Below the pieces are notes generated by a model that was not told the origin of the DNA, did no database searches, and was given only the letters and a program-made list of their open reading frames with translations. A DNA stretch of 64,000 nt from Amblyornis subalaris (Eukaryota > Chordata > Aves > Passeriformes > Ptilonorhynchidae), in the NCBI GenBank assembly GCA_018881555.1, contig JACAXG010000018.1:3618346-3682345 (forward strand), given 5' to 3'. The position numbers and the translations under genes are program-made. This document shows, one piece after another, positions 36,378 to 47,771 of this stretch. Numbering within the stretch: the first letter of the stretch is position 1; each line of letters begins with the position of its first letter.

Positions 36378-36930
36378 GGCTAGCATGGTATCATAGAGGC
36401 GATTCATGATTATGGGATTTACTGACTCCAGTGTTTTCAAACATTTCCTTGTGAGGTAGCCTACTCGTTGTAATTAAAAGTCTATATATTTGCAAAAAGA
36501 GATCAGCACTAAGCGGAAACACCTGAGACTTTTGCAGGCAAAGCTCATCCTATGAAAANCTTCTCTTTAATGGCAGAATAAGAATTCACATAAATGTATT
36601 TAACTTCAATATTGGCCTTATCCTCCTGGTGCTGCTGGCATATGATTATACTTCCTCTACCTCCTTCATCAAGTGTAATCACTGTTAAAGTTACTCTGGA
36701 GATATGTTTGGCAGCTCTAGGATCCTGATGTGAAGCTGCATTATATATTTTCCAGCAGTAACACCTAGACTTGTGGGTTGGCTCCTAAAATGAATGTAGT
36801 GGCAGTAGTTGGTTGTTTCTGTTGATAGATGCCTCAGAGGCTGCCCTGCTGTTTGATTACTCCATACTGGATTGATTCTTGAGTCATTCATGTTTTTTTA
36901 AAATTTTCCTTCTAACTAAAATGTGAAACG
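36378..36930. other. Spacer between the two direct repeats
   Basis: AT-rich sequence of about 550 bases with no gene recognised. The minus-strand frame 36691-36891 resembles nothing known. Confidence 0.5.
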
Positions 36931-36987
36931 GAAATGTGAAACTTAGAATGCATGTTAAAATGGCCCTTCTCATGCAGAAATTTTAGA
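36931..36987 (+). repeat. Diverged direct repeat, copy 2
   Basis: GAAATGTGAAACTTAGAATG, CATGTTAAAATGGCCCTTCT and CATGCAGAAATTTTAG repeat 36321-36377. AAATGTGAAACGG directly before it duplicates its first bases once more. Confidence 0.7.
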
Positions 36988-37722
36988 AATTATGCCATTC
37001 TAGAAATATTTGCTCATAATTTGATTTAGGTAGATAATGATNCTCAATCATTCTGATACAGATTATCAGTTGTATTAAAAGCTGACACATTCCATTGTCC
37101 AAATAAGATGGAGGAATAAACAAATTCACAAGAGGTGTAAAATGTTGAGTTATTCAGTAATAATTTTCCTGCTGAAAAGAACACTAGCTGTCTATCTCCT
37201 GCTGTGAAAACCATTCCAAAACCACTCATTTCACCTAAGATCATTACTTTAGAAATATAATTTATATCAAGCTACCTGATGTCCCTGTAAGAATAAGTAT
37301 TACACAAACAAAAGTTGTCTTGCAATAATATTTAAAAGGCTGCAAAATTGAACATGGAACTTAGGAAAGGCAGAATTAAGTTGATTATATAAATATTGTA
37401 TTGCCCTTATTTACTTGAATACTCCTTTTTCAGAGAATCTGAGCTCATTGAGTACACATTTGGATGGTACCTATTGAATTTGTAACTGAAATTATATTTA
37501 ATCTTACTCTTATTTGCTATTCACTTTTCAATTCTAGCTCAAAACATAGTATACCAATATCCTCTAAGGAATATCTAAGGAGATTTTTATTTTGCTAAAA
37601 TGGATTTTGAATACCTAAATCTATCTTGAGCATGTCTTCAGTATTCCCTGGTTACTCAGGAGCAACTCAGAACTGGGGAGTCTTCACACCTGCCTCAGCT
37701 GGTGTCTGAATTCCGAGTGATC
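36988..37722. other. AT-rich unique DNA, no gene seen
   Basis: No gene or repeat was recognised up to the LTR start. The minus-strand frame 37044-37244 resembles nothing known. Confidence 0.5.
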
Positions 37723-38296
37723 TGTACTGGGTCTGGCTGGGATGGAGGTAACTTCCTTCATAGCAGCCTGTATGTGCTGTGTTGAAGGACTAAAACAGTG
37801 TTGATAACATGTCAGCATTTTGCCTGTTGCTAAGCAGTGCTTGCATAGCACTAAGGCTTTCTCTTTTTCCCACTCTCCTCATGCCCTGTCCAACAATTGG
37901 GCTGCAAGAGCACGATAGAGCTGACAGCACCATCTGTGCTGAGTCTAGTTGAACAAATGGGATAGTCCAGAATGTGTAATGTCATGCTCAGCAATAAGAC
38001 TGGGACAGCAGAAGAAGGTGGAGGATTTTGTCTTTCCACTTTCAGGGCAGCCATCATTCAGAGAATGTTTGGGCACTGATCTGTTTGTGGGGGTGGTGAA
38101 TGATTGCCTTTGTGTCACTTGTGAAACTTGTTGGGTTTTTTTCTCTTTCGTTAATAAGTATTAAACTGTCTTTATCTTGACTCACAAGTTCTCTCATTTT
38201 TCCTCTACCTATTCTCCCACTCATCCTGTTAGGAGGTAGAAAGTAAGAAAAGAGTTGTGTGGGTGTTTGGCTGCTGGCCAGGGACAACCCACCACA
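37723..38296 (+). mobile_element. Near-complete LTR of an avian endogenous retrovirus (ERVL-like), no internal region
   Basis: It starts TGTACTGGGTCTGGCTGGGA. Landmarks in order are CTTCCTTCATAGCAGCCTGT, AAACAGTGTTGATAACATG, TGCTAAGCAGTGCTTGCATA, GTAATGTCATGCTCAGCAAT, GGTGGTGAATGATTGCCTTT, ATTAAACTGTCTTTATCTTG and an end like CCAGGGACAACCCACCACA. This matches another abundant bird LTR related to the one at 18900-19496, but of a different subfamily (the 5' third and the region before the poly(A) signal differ). ATTAAA at 38160-38165 is the likely poly(A) signal. No internal retroviral sequence adjoins it. I see no convincing target duplication, which fits an old, diverged copy or slightly misplaced ends. 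Three short unrelated frames overlap it and are not genes. Confidence 0.87.
38160..38165 (+). promoter_or_regulatory. LTR poly(A) signal ATTAAA
   Basis: ATTAAA directly precedes the CTGTCTTTATCTTGACTCAC motif, the same arrangement as in the minus-strand LTR at 18900-19496. Present use is unknown. Confidence 0.5.
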
Positions 38297-38868
38297 TAAA
38301 CACATTGGATGACATGAGAGCTGTCAGAGGACTGTATTTCCACACCTGGCCACAGGAACTATAGCAATGTCTAACCAGTATAATATTTCTCCCACAGCAT
38401 GTCCCACTTTCCTATTCCCCGCTTGACCCCATCAGGGACCCTTGGAGACATCAGCGACTTCCTGTTTGTCACCCTATTTGATTTGCCTTTCCATGGAGTG
38501 AAGGACTCAATTCCTCTAAGTCGTGAGGGAACAGGACAGAATTCATTCACCAGGAAGTGGAAGCACTCCAGTTTTCACAGTATAGGCTTCAAATTGTCTC
38601 AACTAGTCTGAGCTTCCCTCTGTAAAATGAAAACAAGATACTGTAATTAGAAATCCAGAAAAGTGAATAGGTAGTGTTATGAGTGTCTTCAAAAACAGTT
38701 CCGTTTGAAAGAGTGCCTCTTTCAAATTAAACAAATATTCAAATTCAACAAGCGGAAAAAAAGCATTTAATTTCTTAAGAACAAAATGAGCTTCAATTTG
38801 AGGATTGAATTCTATGAGCTGAACACCTTAAGACTCGTGAGATCTCTAAATCCAGATATAGCTATGTA
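38297..38868. other. AT-rich unique DNA, no gene seen
   Basis: No gene recognised. The frame 38399-38611 (plus) resembles nothing known. Confidence 0.5.
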
Positions 38869-38909
38869 ATTCCATTAAATACTGGATTCATTCCATTAAA
38901 TACTGGATT
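38869..38909 (+). repeat. Perfect 20-bp tandem duplication
   Basis: ATTCCATTAAATACTGGATT occurs at 38869-38888 and again at 38890-38909, separated by one C. The copies are identical, so the duplication is recent or the sequence is constrained. Confidence 0.92.
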
Positions 38910-39295
38910 TTAGGTGCATAACATCCACCAAACCTGGCAATGCTGGCTACTCTGCAGCACAAAGACATGGACCATTAGAGATGTACAGCAAGGTATTCTA
39001 TATGGCTAATTTATATCAAACTTTTTTAAATCTTATTTTAATCAAAAACATGAAGAGCTTTTTGAGAAAAACTGAAGCTTTTGCTACCTCTAGATCTGAC
39101 TGNAGTATTTATTAGGTGCCACTTCCATATTTTCAATTTTGTTGGAAAGTCAACAACAGATTTTTACTGAGAATCCCAATAGTCTGGAATGCAGCCATTA
39201 GATCTGATTCATATCATAACAATCATGAAAGACCCCCAAAAATACCTAGACATCAATTGTCCCAGCCCACATGAGAGTGTTTCGCGATGTATGGA
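38910..39295. other. AT-rich unique DNA, no gene seen
   Basis: No gene or repeat recognised here. The frame 39189-39455 (plus) spans the minisatellite that follows and is not credible as a gene. Confidence 0.5.
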
Positions 39296-39360
39296 CTTTT
39301 ACAAACCTTTTACAAACTTTTCACAAACCTTTCACAAACTTTTCACAAACCTTTCAAAGC
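39296..39360 (+). repeat. 11-bp minisatellite, about 5.9 units
   Basis: Units are CTTTTACAAAC twice, then TTTTCACAAAC, CTTTCACAAAC, TTTTCACAAAC and a partial CTTTCAAAGC. The alternation of TTTTC and CTTTC starts in units 3 to 5 suggests a 22-bp higher-order period. The array is expected to vary in copy number. Confidence 0.95.
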
Positions 39361-42300
39361 AAAGTTCCTTCATTCCCATCCTGATTGTTTTAAAATATAG
39401 ATTAATATACCAATTTCTTCTAAGTTTCTTTCCCTGTATAATGATGAGGCTATAAATCTAAGAGATATCTAATACAACTTGATTAATTTGCCTTTTAAAC
39501 TACTCCAGTGGGTGAACACAGTTATAAAAGCAACAAACTACTGAAAGAAAATATATTGGNGGGAAGCAAAGCCAAATTTTTAAGCACTTTTTCATAATGA
39601 CTAACTCACTTGAGTTAATGCTGAGTGAAAGATAACACTATAAAGACAATGTACATCTACTTTTTTTTNTGTGTGAGAGGAATCTGTATTCCAGACTCAT
39701 AGCTCTTTTTTCATTTTTTATGTTGCAAGTGGAACAAGAACATATGAAAGTGATGTAATGAAGGTTCTTGTCTCTGTTAAAGCGTATAATAAAGAAGCAA
39801 AGCTTACAGAAGTAGGTGACATCTTTTATTATGCCAGTATTTTCTCTTTTGATGTCCTTAACTGCCATGGCTACAACAATGTTTATACAACACAGGAAAG
39901 GTTTTGCTTTTCATTGATACTTAAGATATACCAATATTATTGTTGGGGGGGGAGGGAGAAATTCAGTATATGTACAACTATAAATAAATACCTTAATACA
40001 AAAGTCCCTGTGGATTTCTGCGTGCATATTGCCACTTTTGCAAAACTGACATCAGGAAAAAAAATAACACTCATTACTGGAAGCAGAGCATAGGACAGTA
40101 TTAAAAATTCCCCAGACCCAAACATTCCCTTCTTTGAGGGCCTAGTGAGGTAAGAGTCGGGAATATGTATAGTTCCTTGGCATTTTGCATGGTGTATTAA
40201 TTAATCTTATAAAGGAAGTGGGGCATAGAAAGACCTCCAGATCAGCTTGTTTAAAGAAGAATTGTTGAAATTTCATAGTGCTGGCTCAGAGCACTTACTT
40301 AGGAATTGCTGTACAGCAACAGAGCTGGTTTTGGTAAGTAAACCAGTCACGAAGGAGGAAAAAAGGAGAAAGGAGAACTCAAGCTGATGCTGAACAGCAT
40401 GAGTGTGAAAGTTCGGTCAGTGCATACAGTGCTGTTGCTTCATATAAAGAAGAAACCAGCACACAGGGAAACTCTCCTCTTTGCCCATCAAAGCACTTCA
40501 TATATTCACAGTGTGAATTTACACAAATATTTATGTAATGAAGTACAGCAGAGCAGTAGCAGTTAATATTTGTTACACTCCAANGGCAAAAAGAAAAAGT
40601 AGCATGAACTGAAACCAATCTCTGATGTGTTCTAATCAACCCCTTATCTTACTCCTATTTATTTTATTGTGATGGTTTTCATAATGTCCCAAGAATCTTT
40701 AATTTTTTCTTCTCCAGAACAATCAAGGAAAACAGATAAACAAAAATCCGCTATCTATGACAAGCTGGTAACTTTGGAGTTTTGTTGGCTCTTTGGTGTT
40801 TGTTCATCTCTTTAACACAGTAAAAAAAAATTAAAAGCAGAAAGTGAAGGTTCAGTGATNCAAACAACTTTCAAGAATCACATTAGCTAATAAATTTCTT
40901 TGAAATATGTGCTATGGGTTTTGTATCTGTTAAGAAATTCACTCTATGGACCTGTGGTTCATTTTTCATTATCAAGGGGTATTATAATTGAATTTGCATG
41001 AACCTTTAAGAATTACTATTTCCTGTTCAGTGGTTTTATTTCCAATTTGATAATGAAAAACCCATAAAATTTAAAAGTTTATTGAGGAGATGGGGTTTAG
41101 TACTAGCACCTGGCAACTATATGGAATATATACTGAACTAAGAATTAATAATCAGCATTCCTGGAATTCTTTTTTTTGCTCTGCATTTGTACATGGGGTC
41201 AGGGAGATCAGCCTGTGCACAGGTGGTGGACGTGAACGTGAGCAGGGAAAAGCTCCAGTGCTACTGCTTGNGAAACCACCTTAGAGATGGAGGGAGCTGC
41301 AACCAAGGCTTACTACAAACTTCAGCAGCTTTGAGGTGAGAGCACTCAGGCTGGTACTACATAATCCTCTGAAGAAAACCAAAACCAATAAGAAAAAAAA
41401 TATTCATAATACCTCTATTCCAATGGATAAGTCTGTTGAGATTTTAGTCAAATCATCCAAAGCCACATAATCAAAAGCAANGAGCAGTCTCTTGCTATCA
41501 GCTCGGTGTGCTCTGTCTGTGGTGCTTTGATAGGGAACAGCTTTTCAAAGCGCTGGGAGTAGAAGAGTTCAGAAGTTGTGGGTCCAAAAACAGCTTTAGA
41601 AAATCTTGGATTTGGGTCTTTGAAAATGCTGAGTAATGCCATCAACAGGGGATGTCGTTCCAGAGGCAATTAAACATCAGGGTCTAAAAGCTTAAACACA
41701 AATATATTGTTGTCAGACCATCTTTAAAATAAGCTATCACGTCATGAATATCCTTAGACTTAGATAGTAGTTACTTGTAAAGCTCCAAGTACTTTAAATA
41801 ATTAAAGTGTGGTTTATTGGTATGTATTATTGATACTATAGAAGAAAAAGAAAGTTAGAACAGCAACTACAGTTTCTTGTACAAGTTCAGAGACCATTTC
41901 TATATTAGATCTCTACTCACTGACAATTTAAGAGACTAAACAGTGCAAAACCTGAGATGTCATCAGCTTGCTTATCCTAAGTATTCAATACACAAATAGA
42001 TTGATTACCCAACAATTTCTATGAGAAAGAATAACATAAAGTAAANATAATAAGAAACACAAACAGGAATGGGCAACTTTTAAGATTGTCATCATTTTAA
42101 AAACTTTTTTTCCAGAGACATTGTGCAACTCACCTATTTTCCAAGTCCCCAGGATCTCCGATTTATCTTTATCACGAATAAAAAACTGAGTTGTTTTCAA
42201 AACCAAGGTGTACACTGACTCTTTCATGCTATATGCCTTTCTACTCCTGTGGTCAAGTACCTTGCAGTTATTATTGCTTATTTGTTCAAGTGGTGAGGAA

Positions 42301-42699
42301 ATATTAAATATCACAAGTTCTCAGCAGAGACTGGACAATAATTATCAACAGATGGCTGGCAGTAGGGTTTTGAGAAAGAAATTGCCCTTCCTTCCAAAAC
42401 AACCCTCTATGAGAAGCTGTGAGCAACTTATTAGTGACAGTTTTGTTTAAAATCAGGTTTAACTACCTGCTTTCTCACCATTTTTTTTGTGTTACTTTTT
42501 TTTATTTAGCTGCGATGAGCAAGCACCAGTGCTCCATGTCTTGCCTTTCTCATAACGATGATATTTACGTTTGAAAAACCCAATAACTCCTTGTAATTTC
42601 CTCTGTTATTAAAAGTAATACCACTGTTGGGTAATTAGACGTACAATTTTACAACACTGTCTTAAGCTTTCATACTCATGCATCTTAAANGACTCCACA
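39361..42699. other. AT-rich unique DNA, no gene seen
   Basis: About 3.3 kb without a recognised gene. An eight-G run lies at about 39944-39951. The minus-strand frame 41448-41669 is short (73 codons) and carries an undetermined base; its translation has few low-complexity runs but matches no family I know. Confidence 0.45.
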
Positions 42700-42785
42700 G
42701 AAGATGTGGAAATACACAGTGGGACAGATCCTCCATTGATGCTATTGACAAAGTTAAGGTAATTTATCCCAGGCTCCCATTGCAT
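42700..42785. repeat. Weak ancient amniote repeat relic
   Basis: GTGGGACAGATCCTCCATTGATGC then AAGGTAATTTATCCCAGGCTCC faintly resembles a reptile/bird repeat beginning GGGCCAGATCCTCAGCTGGTG with internal GTAAATCAGC. Divergence is too high to be sure by eye. Confidence 0.2.
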
Positions 42786-43325
42786 GTGATATGGTTTGTT
42801 TTCAGAATAAACATGTGGCTAATCAAACCACTGGACCTTGAGATATTTGCTTCACAAATCAGTCCTTCCCTAAATATTTTTAAAGCATGACTGGTTTGCA
42901 AATACTGGGGGAAAGTAAAGACAGCTGAAATTGCCTTACTACCCATCATACTTCATTTTCTTTTGTCTTGTGTACCTGGAGGGGCCCATCTGGGTATTGC
43001 AGTACAGGTGCCTCAGCTTGGAATGCTGCAGAAGCCCTATCAAACTAATTCATAAGGCTAAATCGCCGAGATCTCCACCAGGTTTCTGCAATGCAAAGAA
43101 AAAAAAAAGCAGATGCATTTTCTCTTATTAAATCTGGTCTTTGTGGGCTGCTACAAAGAAAAGTGTTTTCGAGGTCATTATAGGAAGTTGATGCTCCTTA
43201 TGTTGCTATGTTTTGTATGGAGANCCCACACAAGAAGTCCCAAATCATGGAAGCAATTCAGTTGTAGATATTCAATTATTGAAATAAGCTCCTGAAGTGC
43301 ATTCCTACTGGTTCTCAACTGCTTT
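42786..43325. other. AT-rich unique DNA, no gene seen
   Basis: No gene or repeat was recognised in this stretch. Confidence 0.5.
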
Positions 43326-43665
43326 GTGACACAGTATCACACAAAGCTGCCTGGAAGGCTGCTGGAGGGAGGAGTTTGTCTTCAGCAGCCACAGGTGCTC
43401 AGCACTGTGCTTTACTCACACCAGCAAGATCCAGTGCTGGTGGAGACCCTGGTGCCGCAAGGGAAGACTGACTGGAGCAACTGGTACTTGGTAAGGCCAG
43501 GGTCCTAAATGCAAAGGGCTTCATGCCACAAACCGTGTCCAAAGAAGAGCTTTCAGTTCACCCCGAGGTCATTTGCATCCTCCACCCATCTCTCCCACCT
43601 GGGGCAGATCTGAAGAACCTTTCATCCAAAGCACCCCACCCTGCCAGCAAGGCAGCCTCTGGTTT
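43326..43665. other. GC-richer block, possible noncoding exon or old repeat
   Basis: This block is about half GC against an AT-rich background. It contains the frames 43326-43508 and 43523-43804 (plus), which resemble no known protein. GGTACTTGGTAAGG near 43482-43495 contains a splice-donor-like GTAAGG, but no matching acceptor or conserved coding sequence was found. Its nature is unknown. Confidence 0.25.
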
Positions 43666-45771
43666 TCATTCTCTGTTGCATTTGCACCACATTTCTGGAA
43701 TTATACAATGTTTATTCTCTTCTCATTGCAACAGCAACAAAATAAAAAAAAATTTTAAAACCCAAAAAACACTGAACCATGAAATTTGTACCGAGTTATT
43801 GTGAGCTTATTTAATCAAAAATTGACATTTTTTTTCAGAGTCATGCGAGGGACGTAAGCACTCCTCAGCTCTTGGGCAGGCAGTCTGCTTACAAATGACT
43901 GTCACTTTAAGAGACTATTTTAAATATAATGACTATAATACTATAGTATGTTTTGATTTAAATCCACTTAAAGTTAACATCAAAGCAATAAACTAAAGCT
44001 CAAAGTCAAGGTCAAGCCTGTACAACTGGGTAAAACTTTGTCCAATTTTTTCTTATTTCTAAGACATGACTAATGAAAGGAGATTCCCTTTTCTATCTCA
44101 CTTTATGAATCACTTAAAACACAAAATCTACTTGTTCTAGTAAAAAATCTCGTGTCCTTCTGCAAAACAAGTTAAATGTCACATTATGATTTGCTACCAG
44201 GAAACTTTAAGTGTCTCTGAAGTTTCACAATGGGACTCATTTACCACAAATTGATAAACAAGTAACATCCAGCAAATACAAATATTCAACCAAGTTATTT
44301 ACAGGATCACTTTTTTTTTTTTTTAAAGATTTCAGTCATTAATATGCCTACACACAAAGGTTATCAAATGACAGGTTGGGCAGATTTCTGAAAAAGGTTC
44401 ATCAATAATATTTTCTGTTAAATTGAATTATTTTAATGTGTCACAGAAACATTTGTTCTTGGTTTTTTCTAGGTATCATAAACTCAAATGAAATGTTAAC
44501 AAATTTTTTAAAAATCAGCACTTTTACCCTAGCTGATGTAATAAAAACATTTTCANATAAAAAAATCAGTTTTAAAATATCCTTTAATTACTTAGTTTGG
44601 TATTTTTACATGTGTTTCAATAAAAAAGGTATATCAAATGAATTCCTATCTAAAAATACTAGTAAGTTTGGAAGTTGAATGTCATATGACTAAATAAAAG
44701 GCTTGTTCACTGACAGGAGAGGGTGGAACACGTGAGAAGTAGTGGATAAAAAACTGCACATTCTGGACCTCATGCAAGTGCCCTGCACACATATGCACAC
44801 ANATACATTCAAACATAGATTTGGACTAAAACTTGCCAAAATCCCTACACAAGTCTAACTAGCCAAGCCTGGAAGGCTGTACTCTTTCACATAAATATGG
44901 TAATAATGAATAAAAATACTTGGAAGTCCTCCAACACGTTATACAGCATAATTTCTGTTTCTCTTCNCCATGTATACCCACAGGCTTGCTCCTGCTCTAT
45001 GGTCCCTGTTCTCCCTGGTTTCTCACCAAGGTAATATATTTGCACCACTATGAATGAAAAGCAACATTCTGAATTATAAGTGCAAAGGAAATCTGTGCTC
45101 CTAAAGTCTTCTTACCTTTTCTCAGGCTACTACATTTCNTCACCCAAACAAAGATCCCATTCAGGATAGCAACATCATCTCACACACTGGACATGAGGCT
45201 TGGAGTTAGGTCACTTTTTTTTTCCCCTCCATGTTTCCCCCATTGCCTCATGTGACATTAGNCAATTAATTTAGTATCTGGTATCTCAGTTTCTCCTCGT
45301 GCTAAACCTTGGGGGAAACACTTCCATGCCAGTAGATTTTCAGATCAAAGAGTAGTTTACACAAAGTAGGAGCTTAGTACCTAAATCCTAAATTGTATCT
45401 GACCAGGTTCTACTTTNGTCTAATCCTGGAGGCACCTAAATATTCCAGTTGCACCTCTGTGTAACCTGAAAGCTCCACTTGTGTAGAGGTGTGTCTTCAC
45501 ACCCACCAAGCTGAAAAGCTTTCTGCCTCAGCTTGATTAGGATTCAGATTCCATCCTCCTACATTTCTTGACCAGGACACCCTTCCGGGTGGGATAGAAA
45601 ACTTGGACTGGTACCATCCAAGGCAGAGGAGTGCACTGGCACAAACTAATATGTTTCTAGGCAAGTGCCAGTAAGACAAGATTTCAGGGTACCCCTCACC
45701 TTCATGTCACTTGTCACATAGCTTCTGTGTCCACTGATGAGATGGAGATTTCATTCTCGGGTATTTCATAT
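43666..45771. other. AT-rich unique DNA, no gene seen
   Basis: Contains A-rich patches (43740-43770) and a T run at 44310-44323 but no gene. The frame 44436-44678 (plus) is AT-rich random-looking sequence. The minus-strand frame 45497-45679 resembles nothing known. Confidence 0.5.
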
Positions 45772-46330
45772 TTCATGGCACCATAGACTAGTTTAGATTG
45801 GAAAAGACCTTTAAGATCATCTAGTCCAACCATTAACCCAGCACTGCCAAGTCCACCACTAACCTATGTCCCTAAGCGCCACATCTTCACATCTTTTAAA
45901 TACCTCCNACGGTTGTGACAACCACTTCCTTGGGCAGCCTGTTCCAGTGCTTGACAACACCTTCCATGGAGAAATTTTTCCTAATAGCCAATGTAAACCT
46001 CCNCTGGAGCAACTTGAGGTAATTTCTTCTTGTCCTATCACTCGTTACCTGTGAGAAGAGACTGACTCCCACCTGGCTACACTCTCCTTCCAGGTAGTTA
46101 CAGAGGTAGATTAGGTCTCCCCAGCCTCCTTTTTTTCCAGACTCAACATCCCCATCTCTCTTAGCAGCTTCTCACAGGACTTATGCTCCAGACCCCTCCC
46201 CAGCTCTGTTGCCCCTCTCCNGACANGCTCCAGCACCTCAATGTCTTTCTTATCATGAGGGGCCCAAAACTTAACACAGCGTTTGATGTGCAGCTTCACA
46301 AGTTCCAAATGTGTGATTGTTTCGTCTACC
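45772..46330 (-). mobile_element. CR1 LINE, about 550 bp of the 3' end
   Basis: On the plus strand, CATGGCACCATAGACTAGTTTAG is a decayed terminal repeat. It is followed in consensus order by TTGGAAAAGACCTTTAAGATC, CAGCACTGCCAAGTCCACCAC, TGTCCCTAAGCGCCACATCT, CTTGGGCAGCCTGTTCCAGTG, GGAGAAATTTTTCCTAATA and GCCCAAAACTTAACACAGCG. The element is therefore in minus orientation and keeps the 3' untranslated region plus the end of ORF2. Four undetermined bases fall within it (45908, 46003, 46221, 46226). The degraded 3' octamers and frameshift point to an older copy than the one at 7504. Confidence 0.96.
46111..46310 (-). pseudogene. CR1 ORF2 C-terminal remnant
   Basis: The minus-strand translation contains FWAPHDKKDIEVLE, then [19 protein letters not shown], then MLSLEKK. 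These match in order the conserved C-terminal region behind the reverse transcriptase of CR1-type LINEs. After SLEK the frame is lost in a run of A on the minus strand (T run at 46129-46135 on the plus strand): the consensus continues with Arg-Arg-Leu, but here it reads into Glu-Ala-Gly-Glu-Thr and a stop. Reading one base differently restores the family pattern, so a single-base length change explains the break. No endonuclease or catalytic reverse-transcriptase part is present. It is dead. Confidence 0.85.
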
Positions 46331-47732
46331 ATCTAACCTTAGTGATTGTAAGTTCCTGTTGCCTCAGTTTTATCTGTGGGACTACAATCTAGTCACAATC
46401 ATCAGTACTATCATGAGTCCTAAATGAGGAGTTAGTGCTTCTTTAGCTTGATTTTAAGAGACATTTAACATTCAAAAGACAAAACTAATTAGTTCAGTCT
46501 CTGAACTAAAGATAAATTAGAATTCCTTACAAAATCAAGTTTGACTTAGACCATCTCCAAAGATATAAGATAGTTTTCACTGCTCTTCCATGACTCCATC
46601 CTATCCCTGTGATTAACTATTACAATCAAGGTCAAATTACTATGAGTATTAATGTCTTATGCTAGACAGAATCTCTGTTCCTTTGTCTTATTTCCAGATG
46701 AGCAGGTACTAACTAGGTTGTCCTGTGTAGCTGAAATGTGAAATAAAGCCAGCTGCATTCTTCAACTTTAGGTACAACACAGCTCCCTTTGGAAACATGA
46801 CAACCTAAGTGACTATAAATGTGTTACAGTCTCCAGGGCTCTGGAATAAATCTTCATGTTTAAAATAGAATTAGCTATTCTTCAAACAGCATGCCTTGAA
46901 AAATTATTCTCATCTAAGCAGGTACAAATGAACTATTAATGAGACTTCTGTAGGAAAACAAAAAGAATAAATAATGTGAGAATAAACATACTGCAACAAA
47001 ACATGTGCTGCTCTGACTTTAAAATTCTTCTGTGAACTTGTGACATACTCTCTTTAGATGCTTACATAAAGAAATATTGAGTGCTGTCCATGATTCTGTT
47101 TAACTACCATTAAAAAGACATTATTCAATAACACAAACAGTTTAGTTTCACCTCCTCTAAGGTTGGGGTTGTTCTTGGTGGGTTGTTTTTCTTTTTTAAG
47201 TCTGAAAAGAGGACAAGACACAGCTATACTGTGTGGCTGCTGCACAGGAGGTGCCATTGTGGCTACCAGAGTTTTATTTATCCTTAACCCTAAGAAGCAG
47301 TCTTTTAACCAATAGTGTTCTCTATAGCCTTTCCACTGGAAATTTAGCACTATACTTTGCTCTATTCCCAAGATGGTTTTTAATGGCTGTTTCTTGTTAC
47401 AGAGAAAAAGCTTCTTCTGAGTTGGGCATGTTTCCAGTACAACAAGTAACAGCACTTACCAGGAACTTATACTGCAATCTTTTGATGCTCATAGAAGATT
47501 CACTAGTACTGGCAAGTCTTTATGGCAGCTTGCTGGTGTTGCTTAGATGAATGACTCATTTCTGCAAGTGCCAAGTGGGAAAAGTAAAAAAAAAGCAAGC
47601 TGCACATTGGGAAAGAATGGAGTTTTTGCCACTGGACATAGTTATCTAATTCAACTTCCAATAAATATATACAGTAATAGGTCTAACATTATTAGCAAAG
47701 TGTCATAAAGACACAATTCCTGAGCAGTTGTA
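46331..47732. other. AT-rich unique DNA, no gene seen
   Basis: No gene recognised. The opposite-strand frames 47054-47455 (minus, 133 codons) and 47233-47550 (plus, 105 codons) overlap and resemble nothing known. Confidence 0.5.
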
Positions 47733-47771
47733 AACACACACACACTCATGTACACTCACATGCACACACAG
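47733..47771. repeat. (CA)n-rich imperfect microsatellite
   Basis: Repeated ACAC units with CTCATGTA and CATG interruptions. It is imperfect and therefore probably stable. Confidence 0.8.

Noticed and set aside
47054..47550. Opposite-strand overlapping frames of 133 and 105 codons
   Set aside because: They overlap head to head in ordinary AT-rich DNA and neither looks like a protein family.
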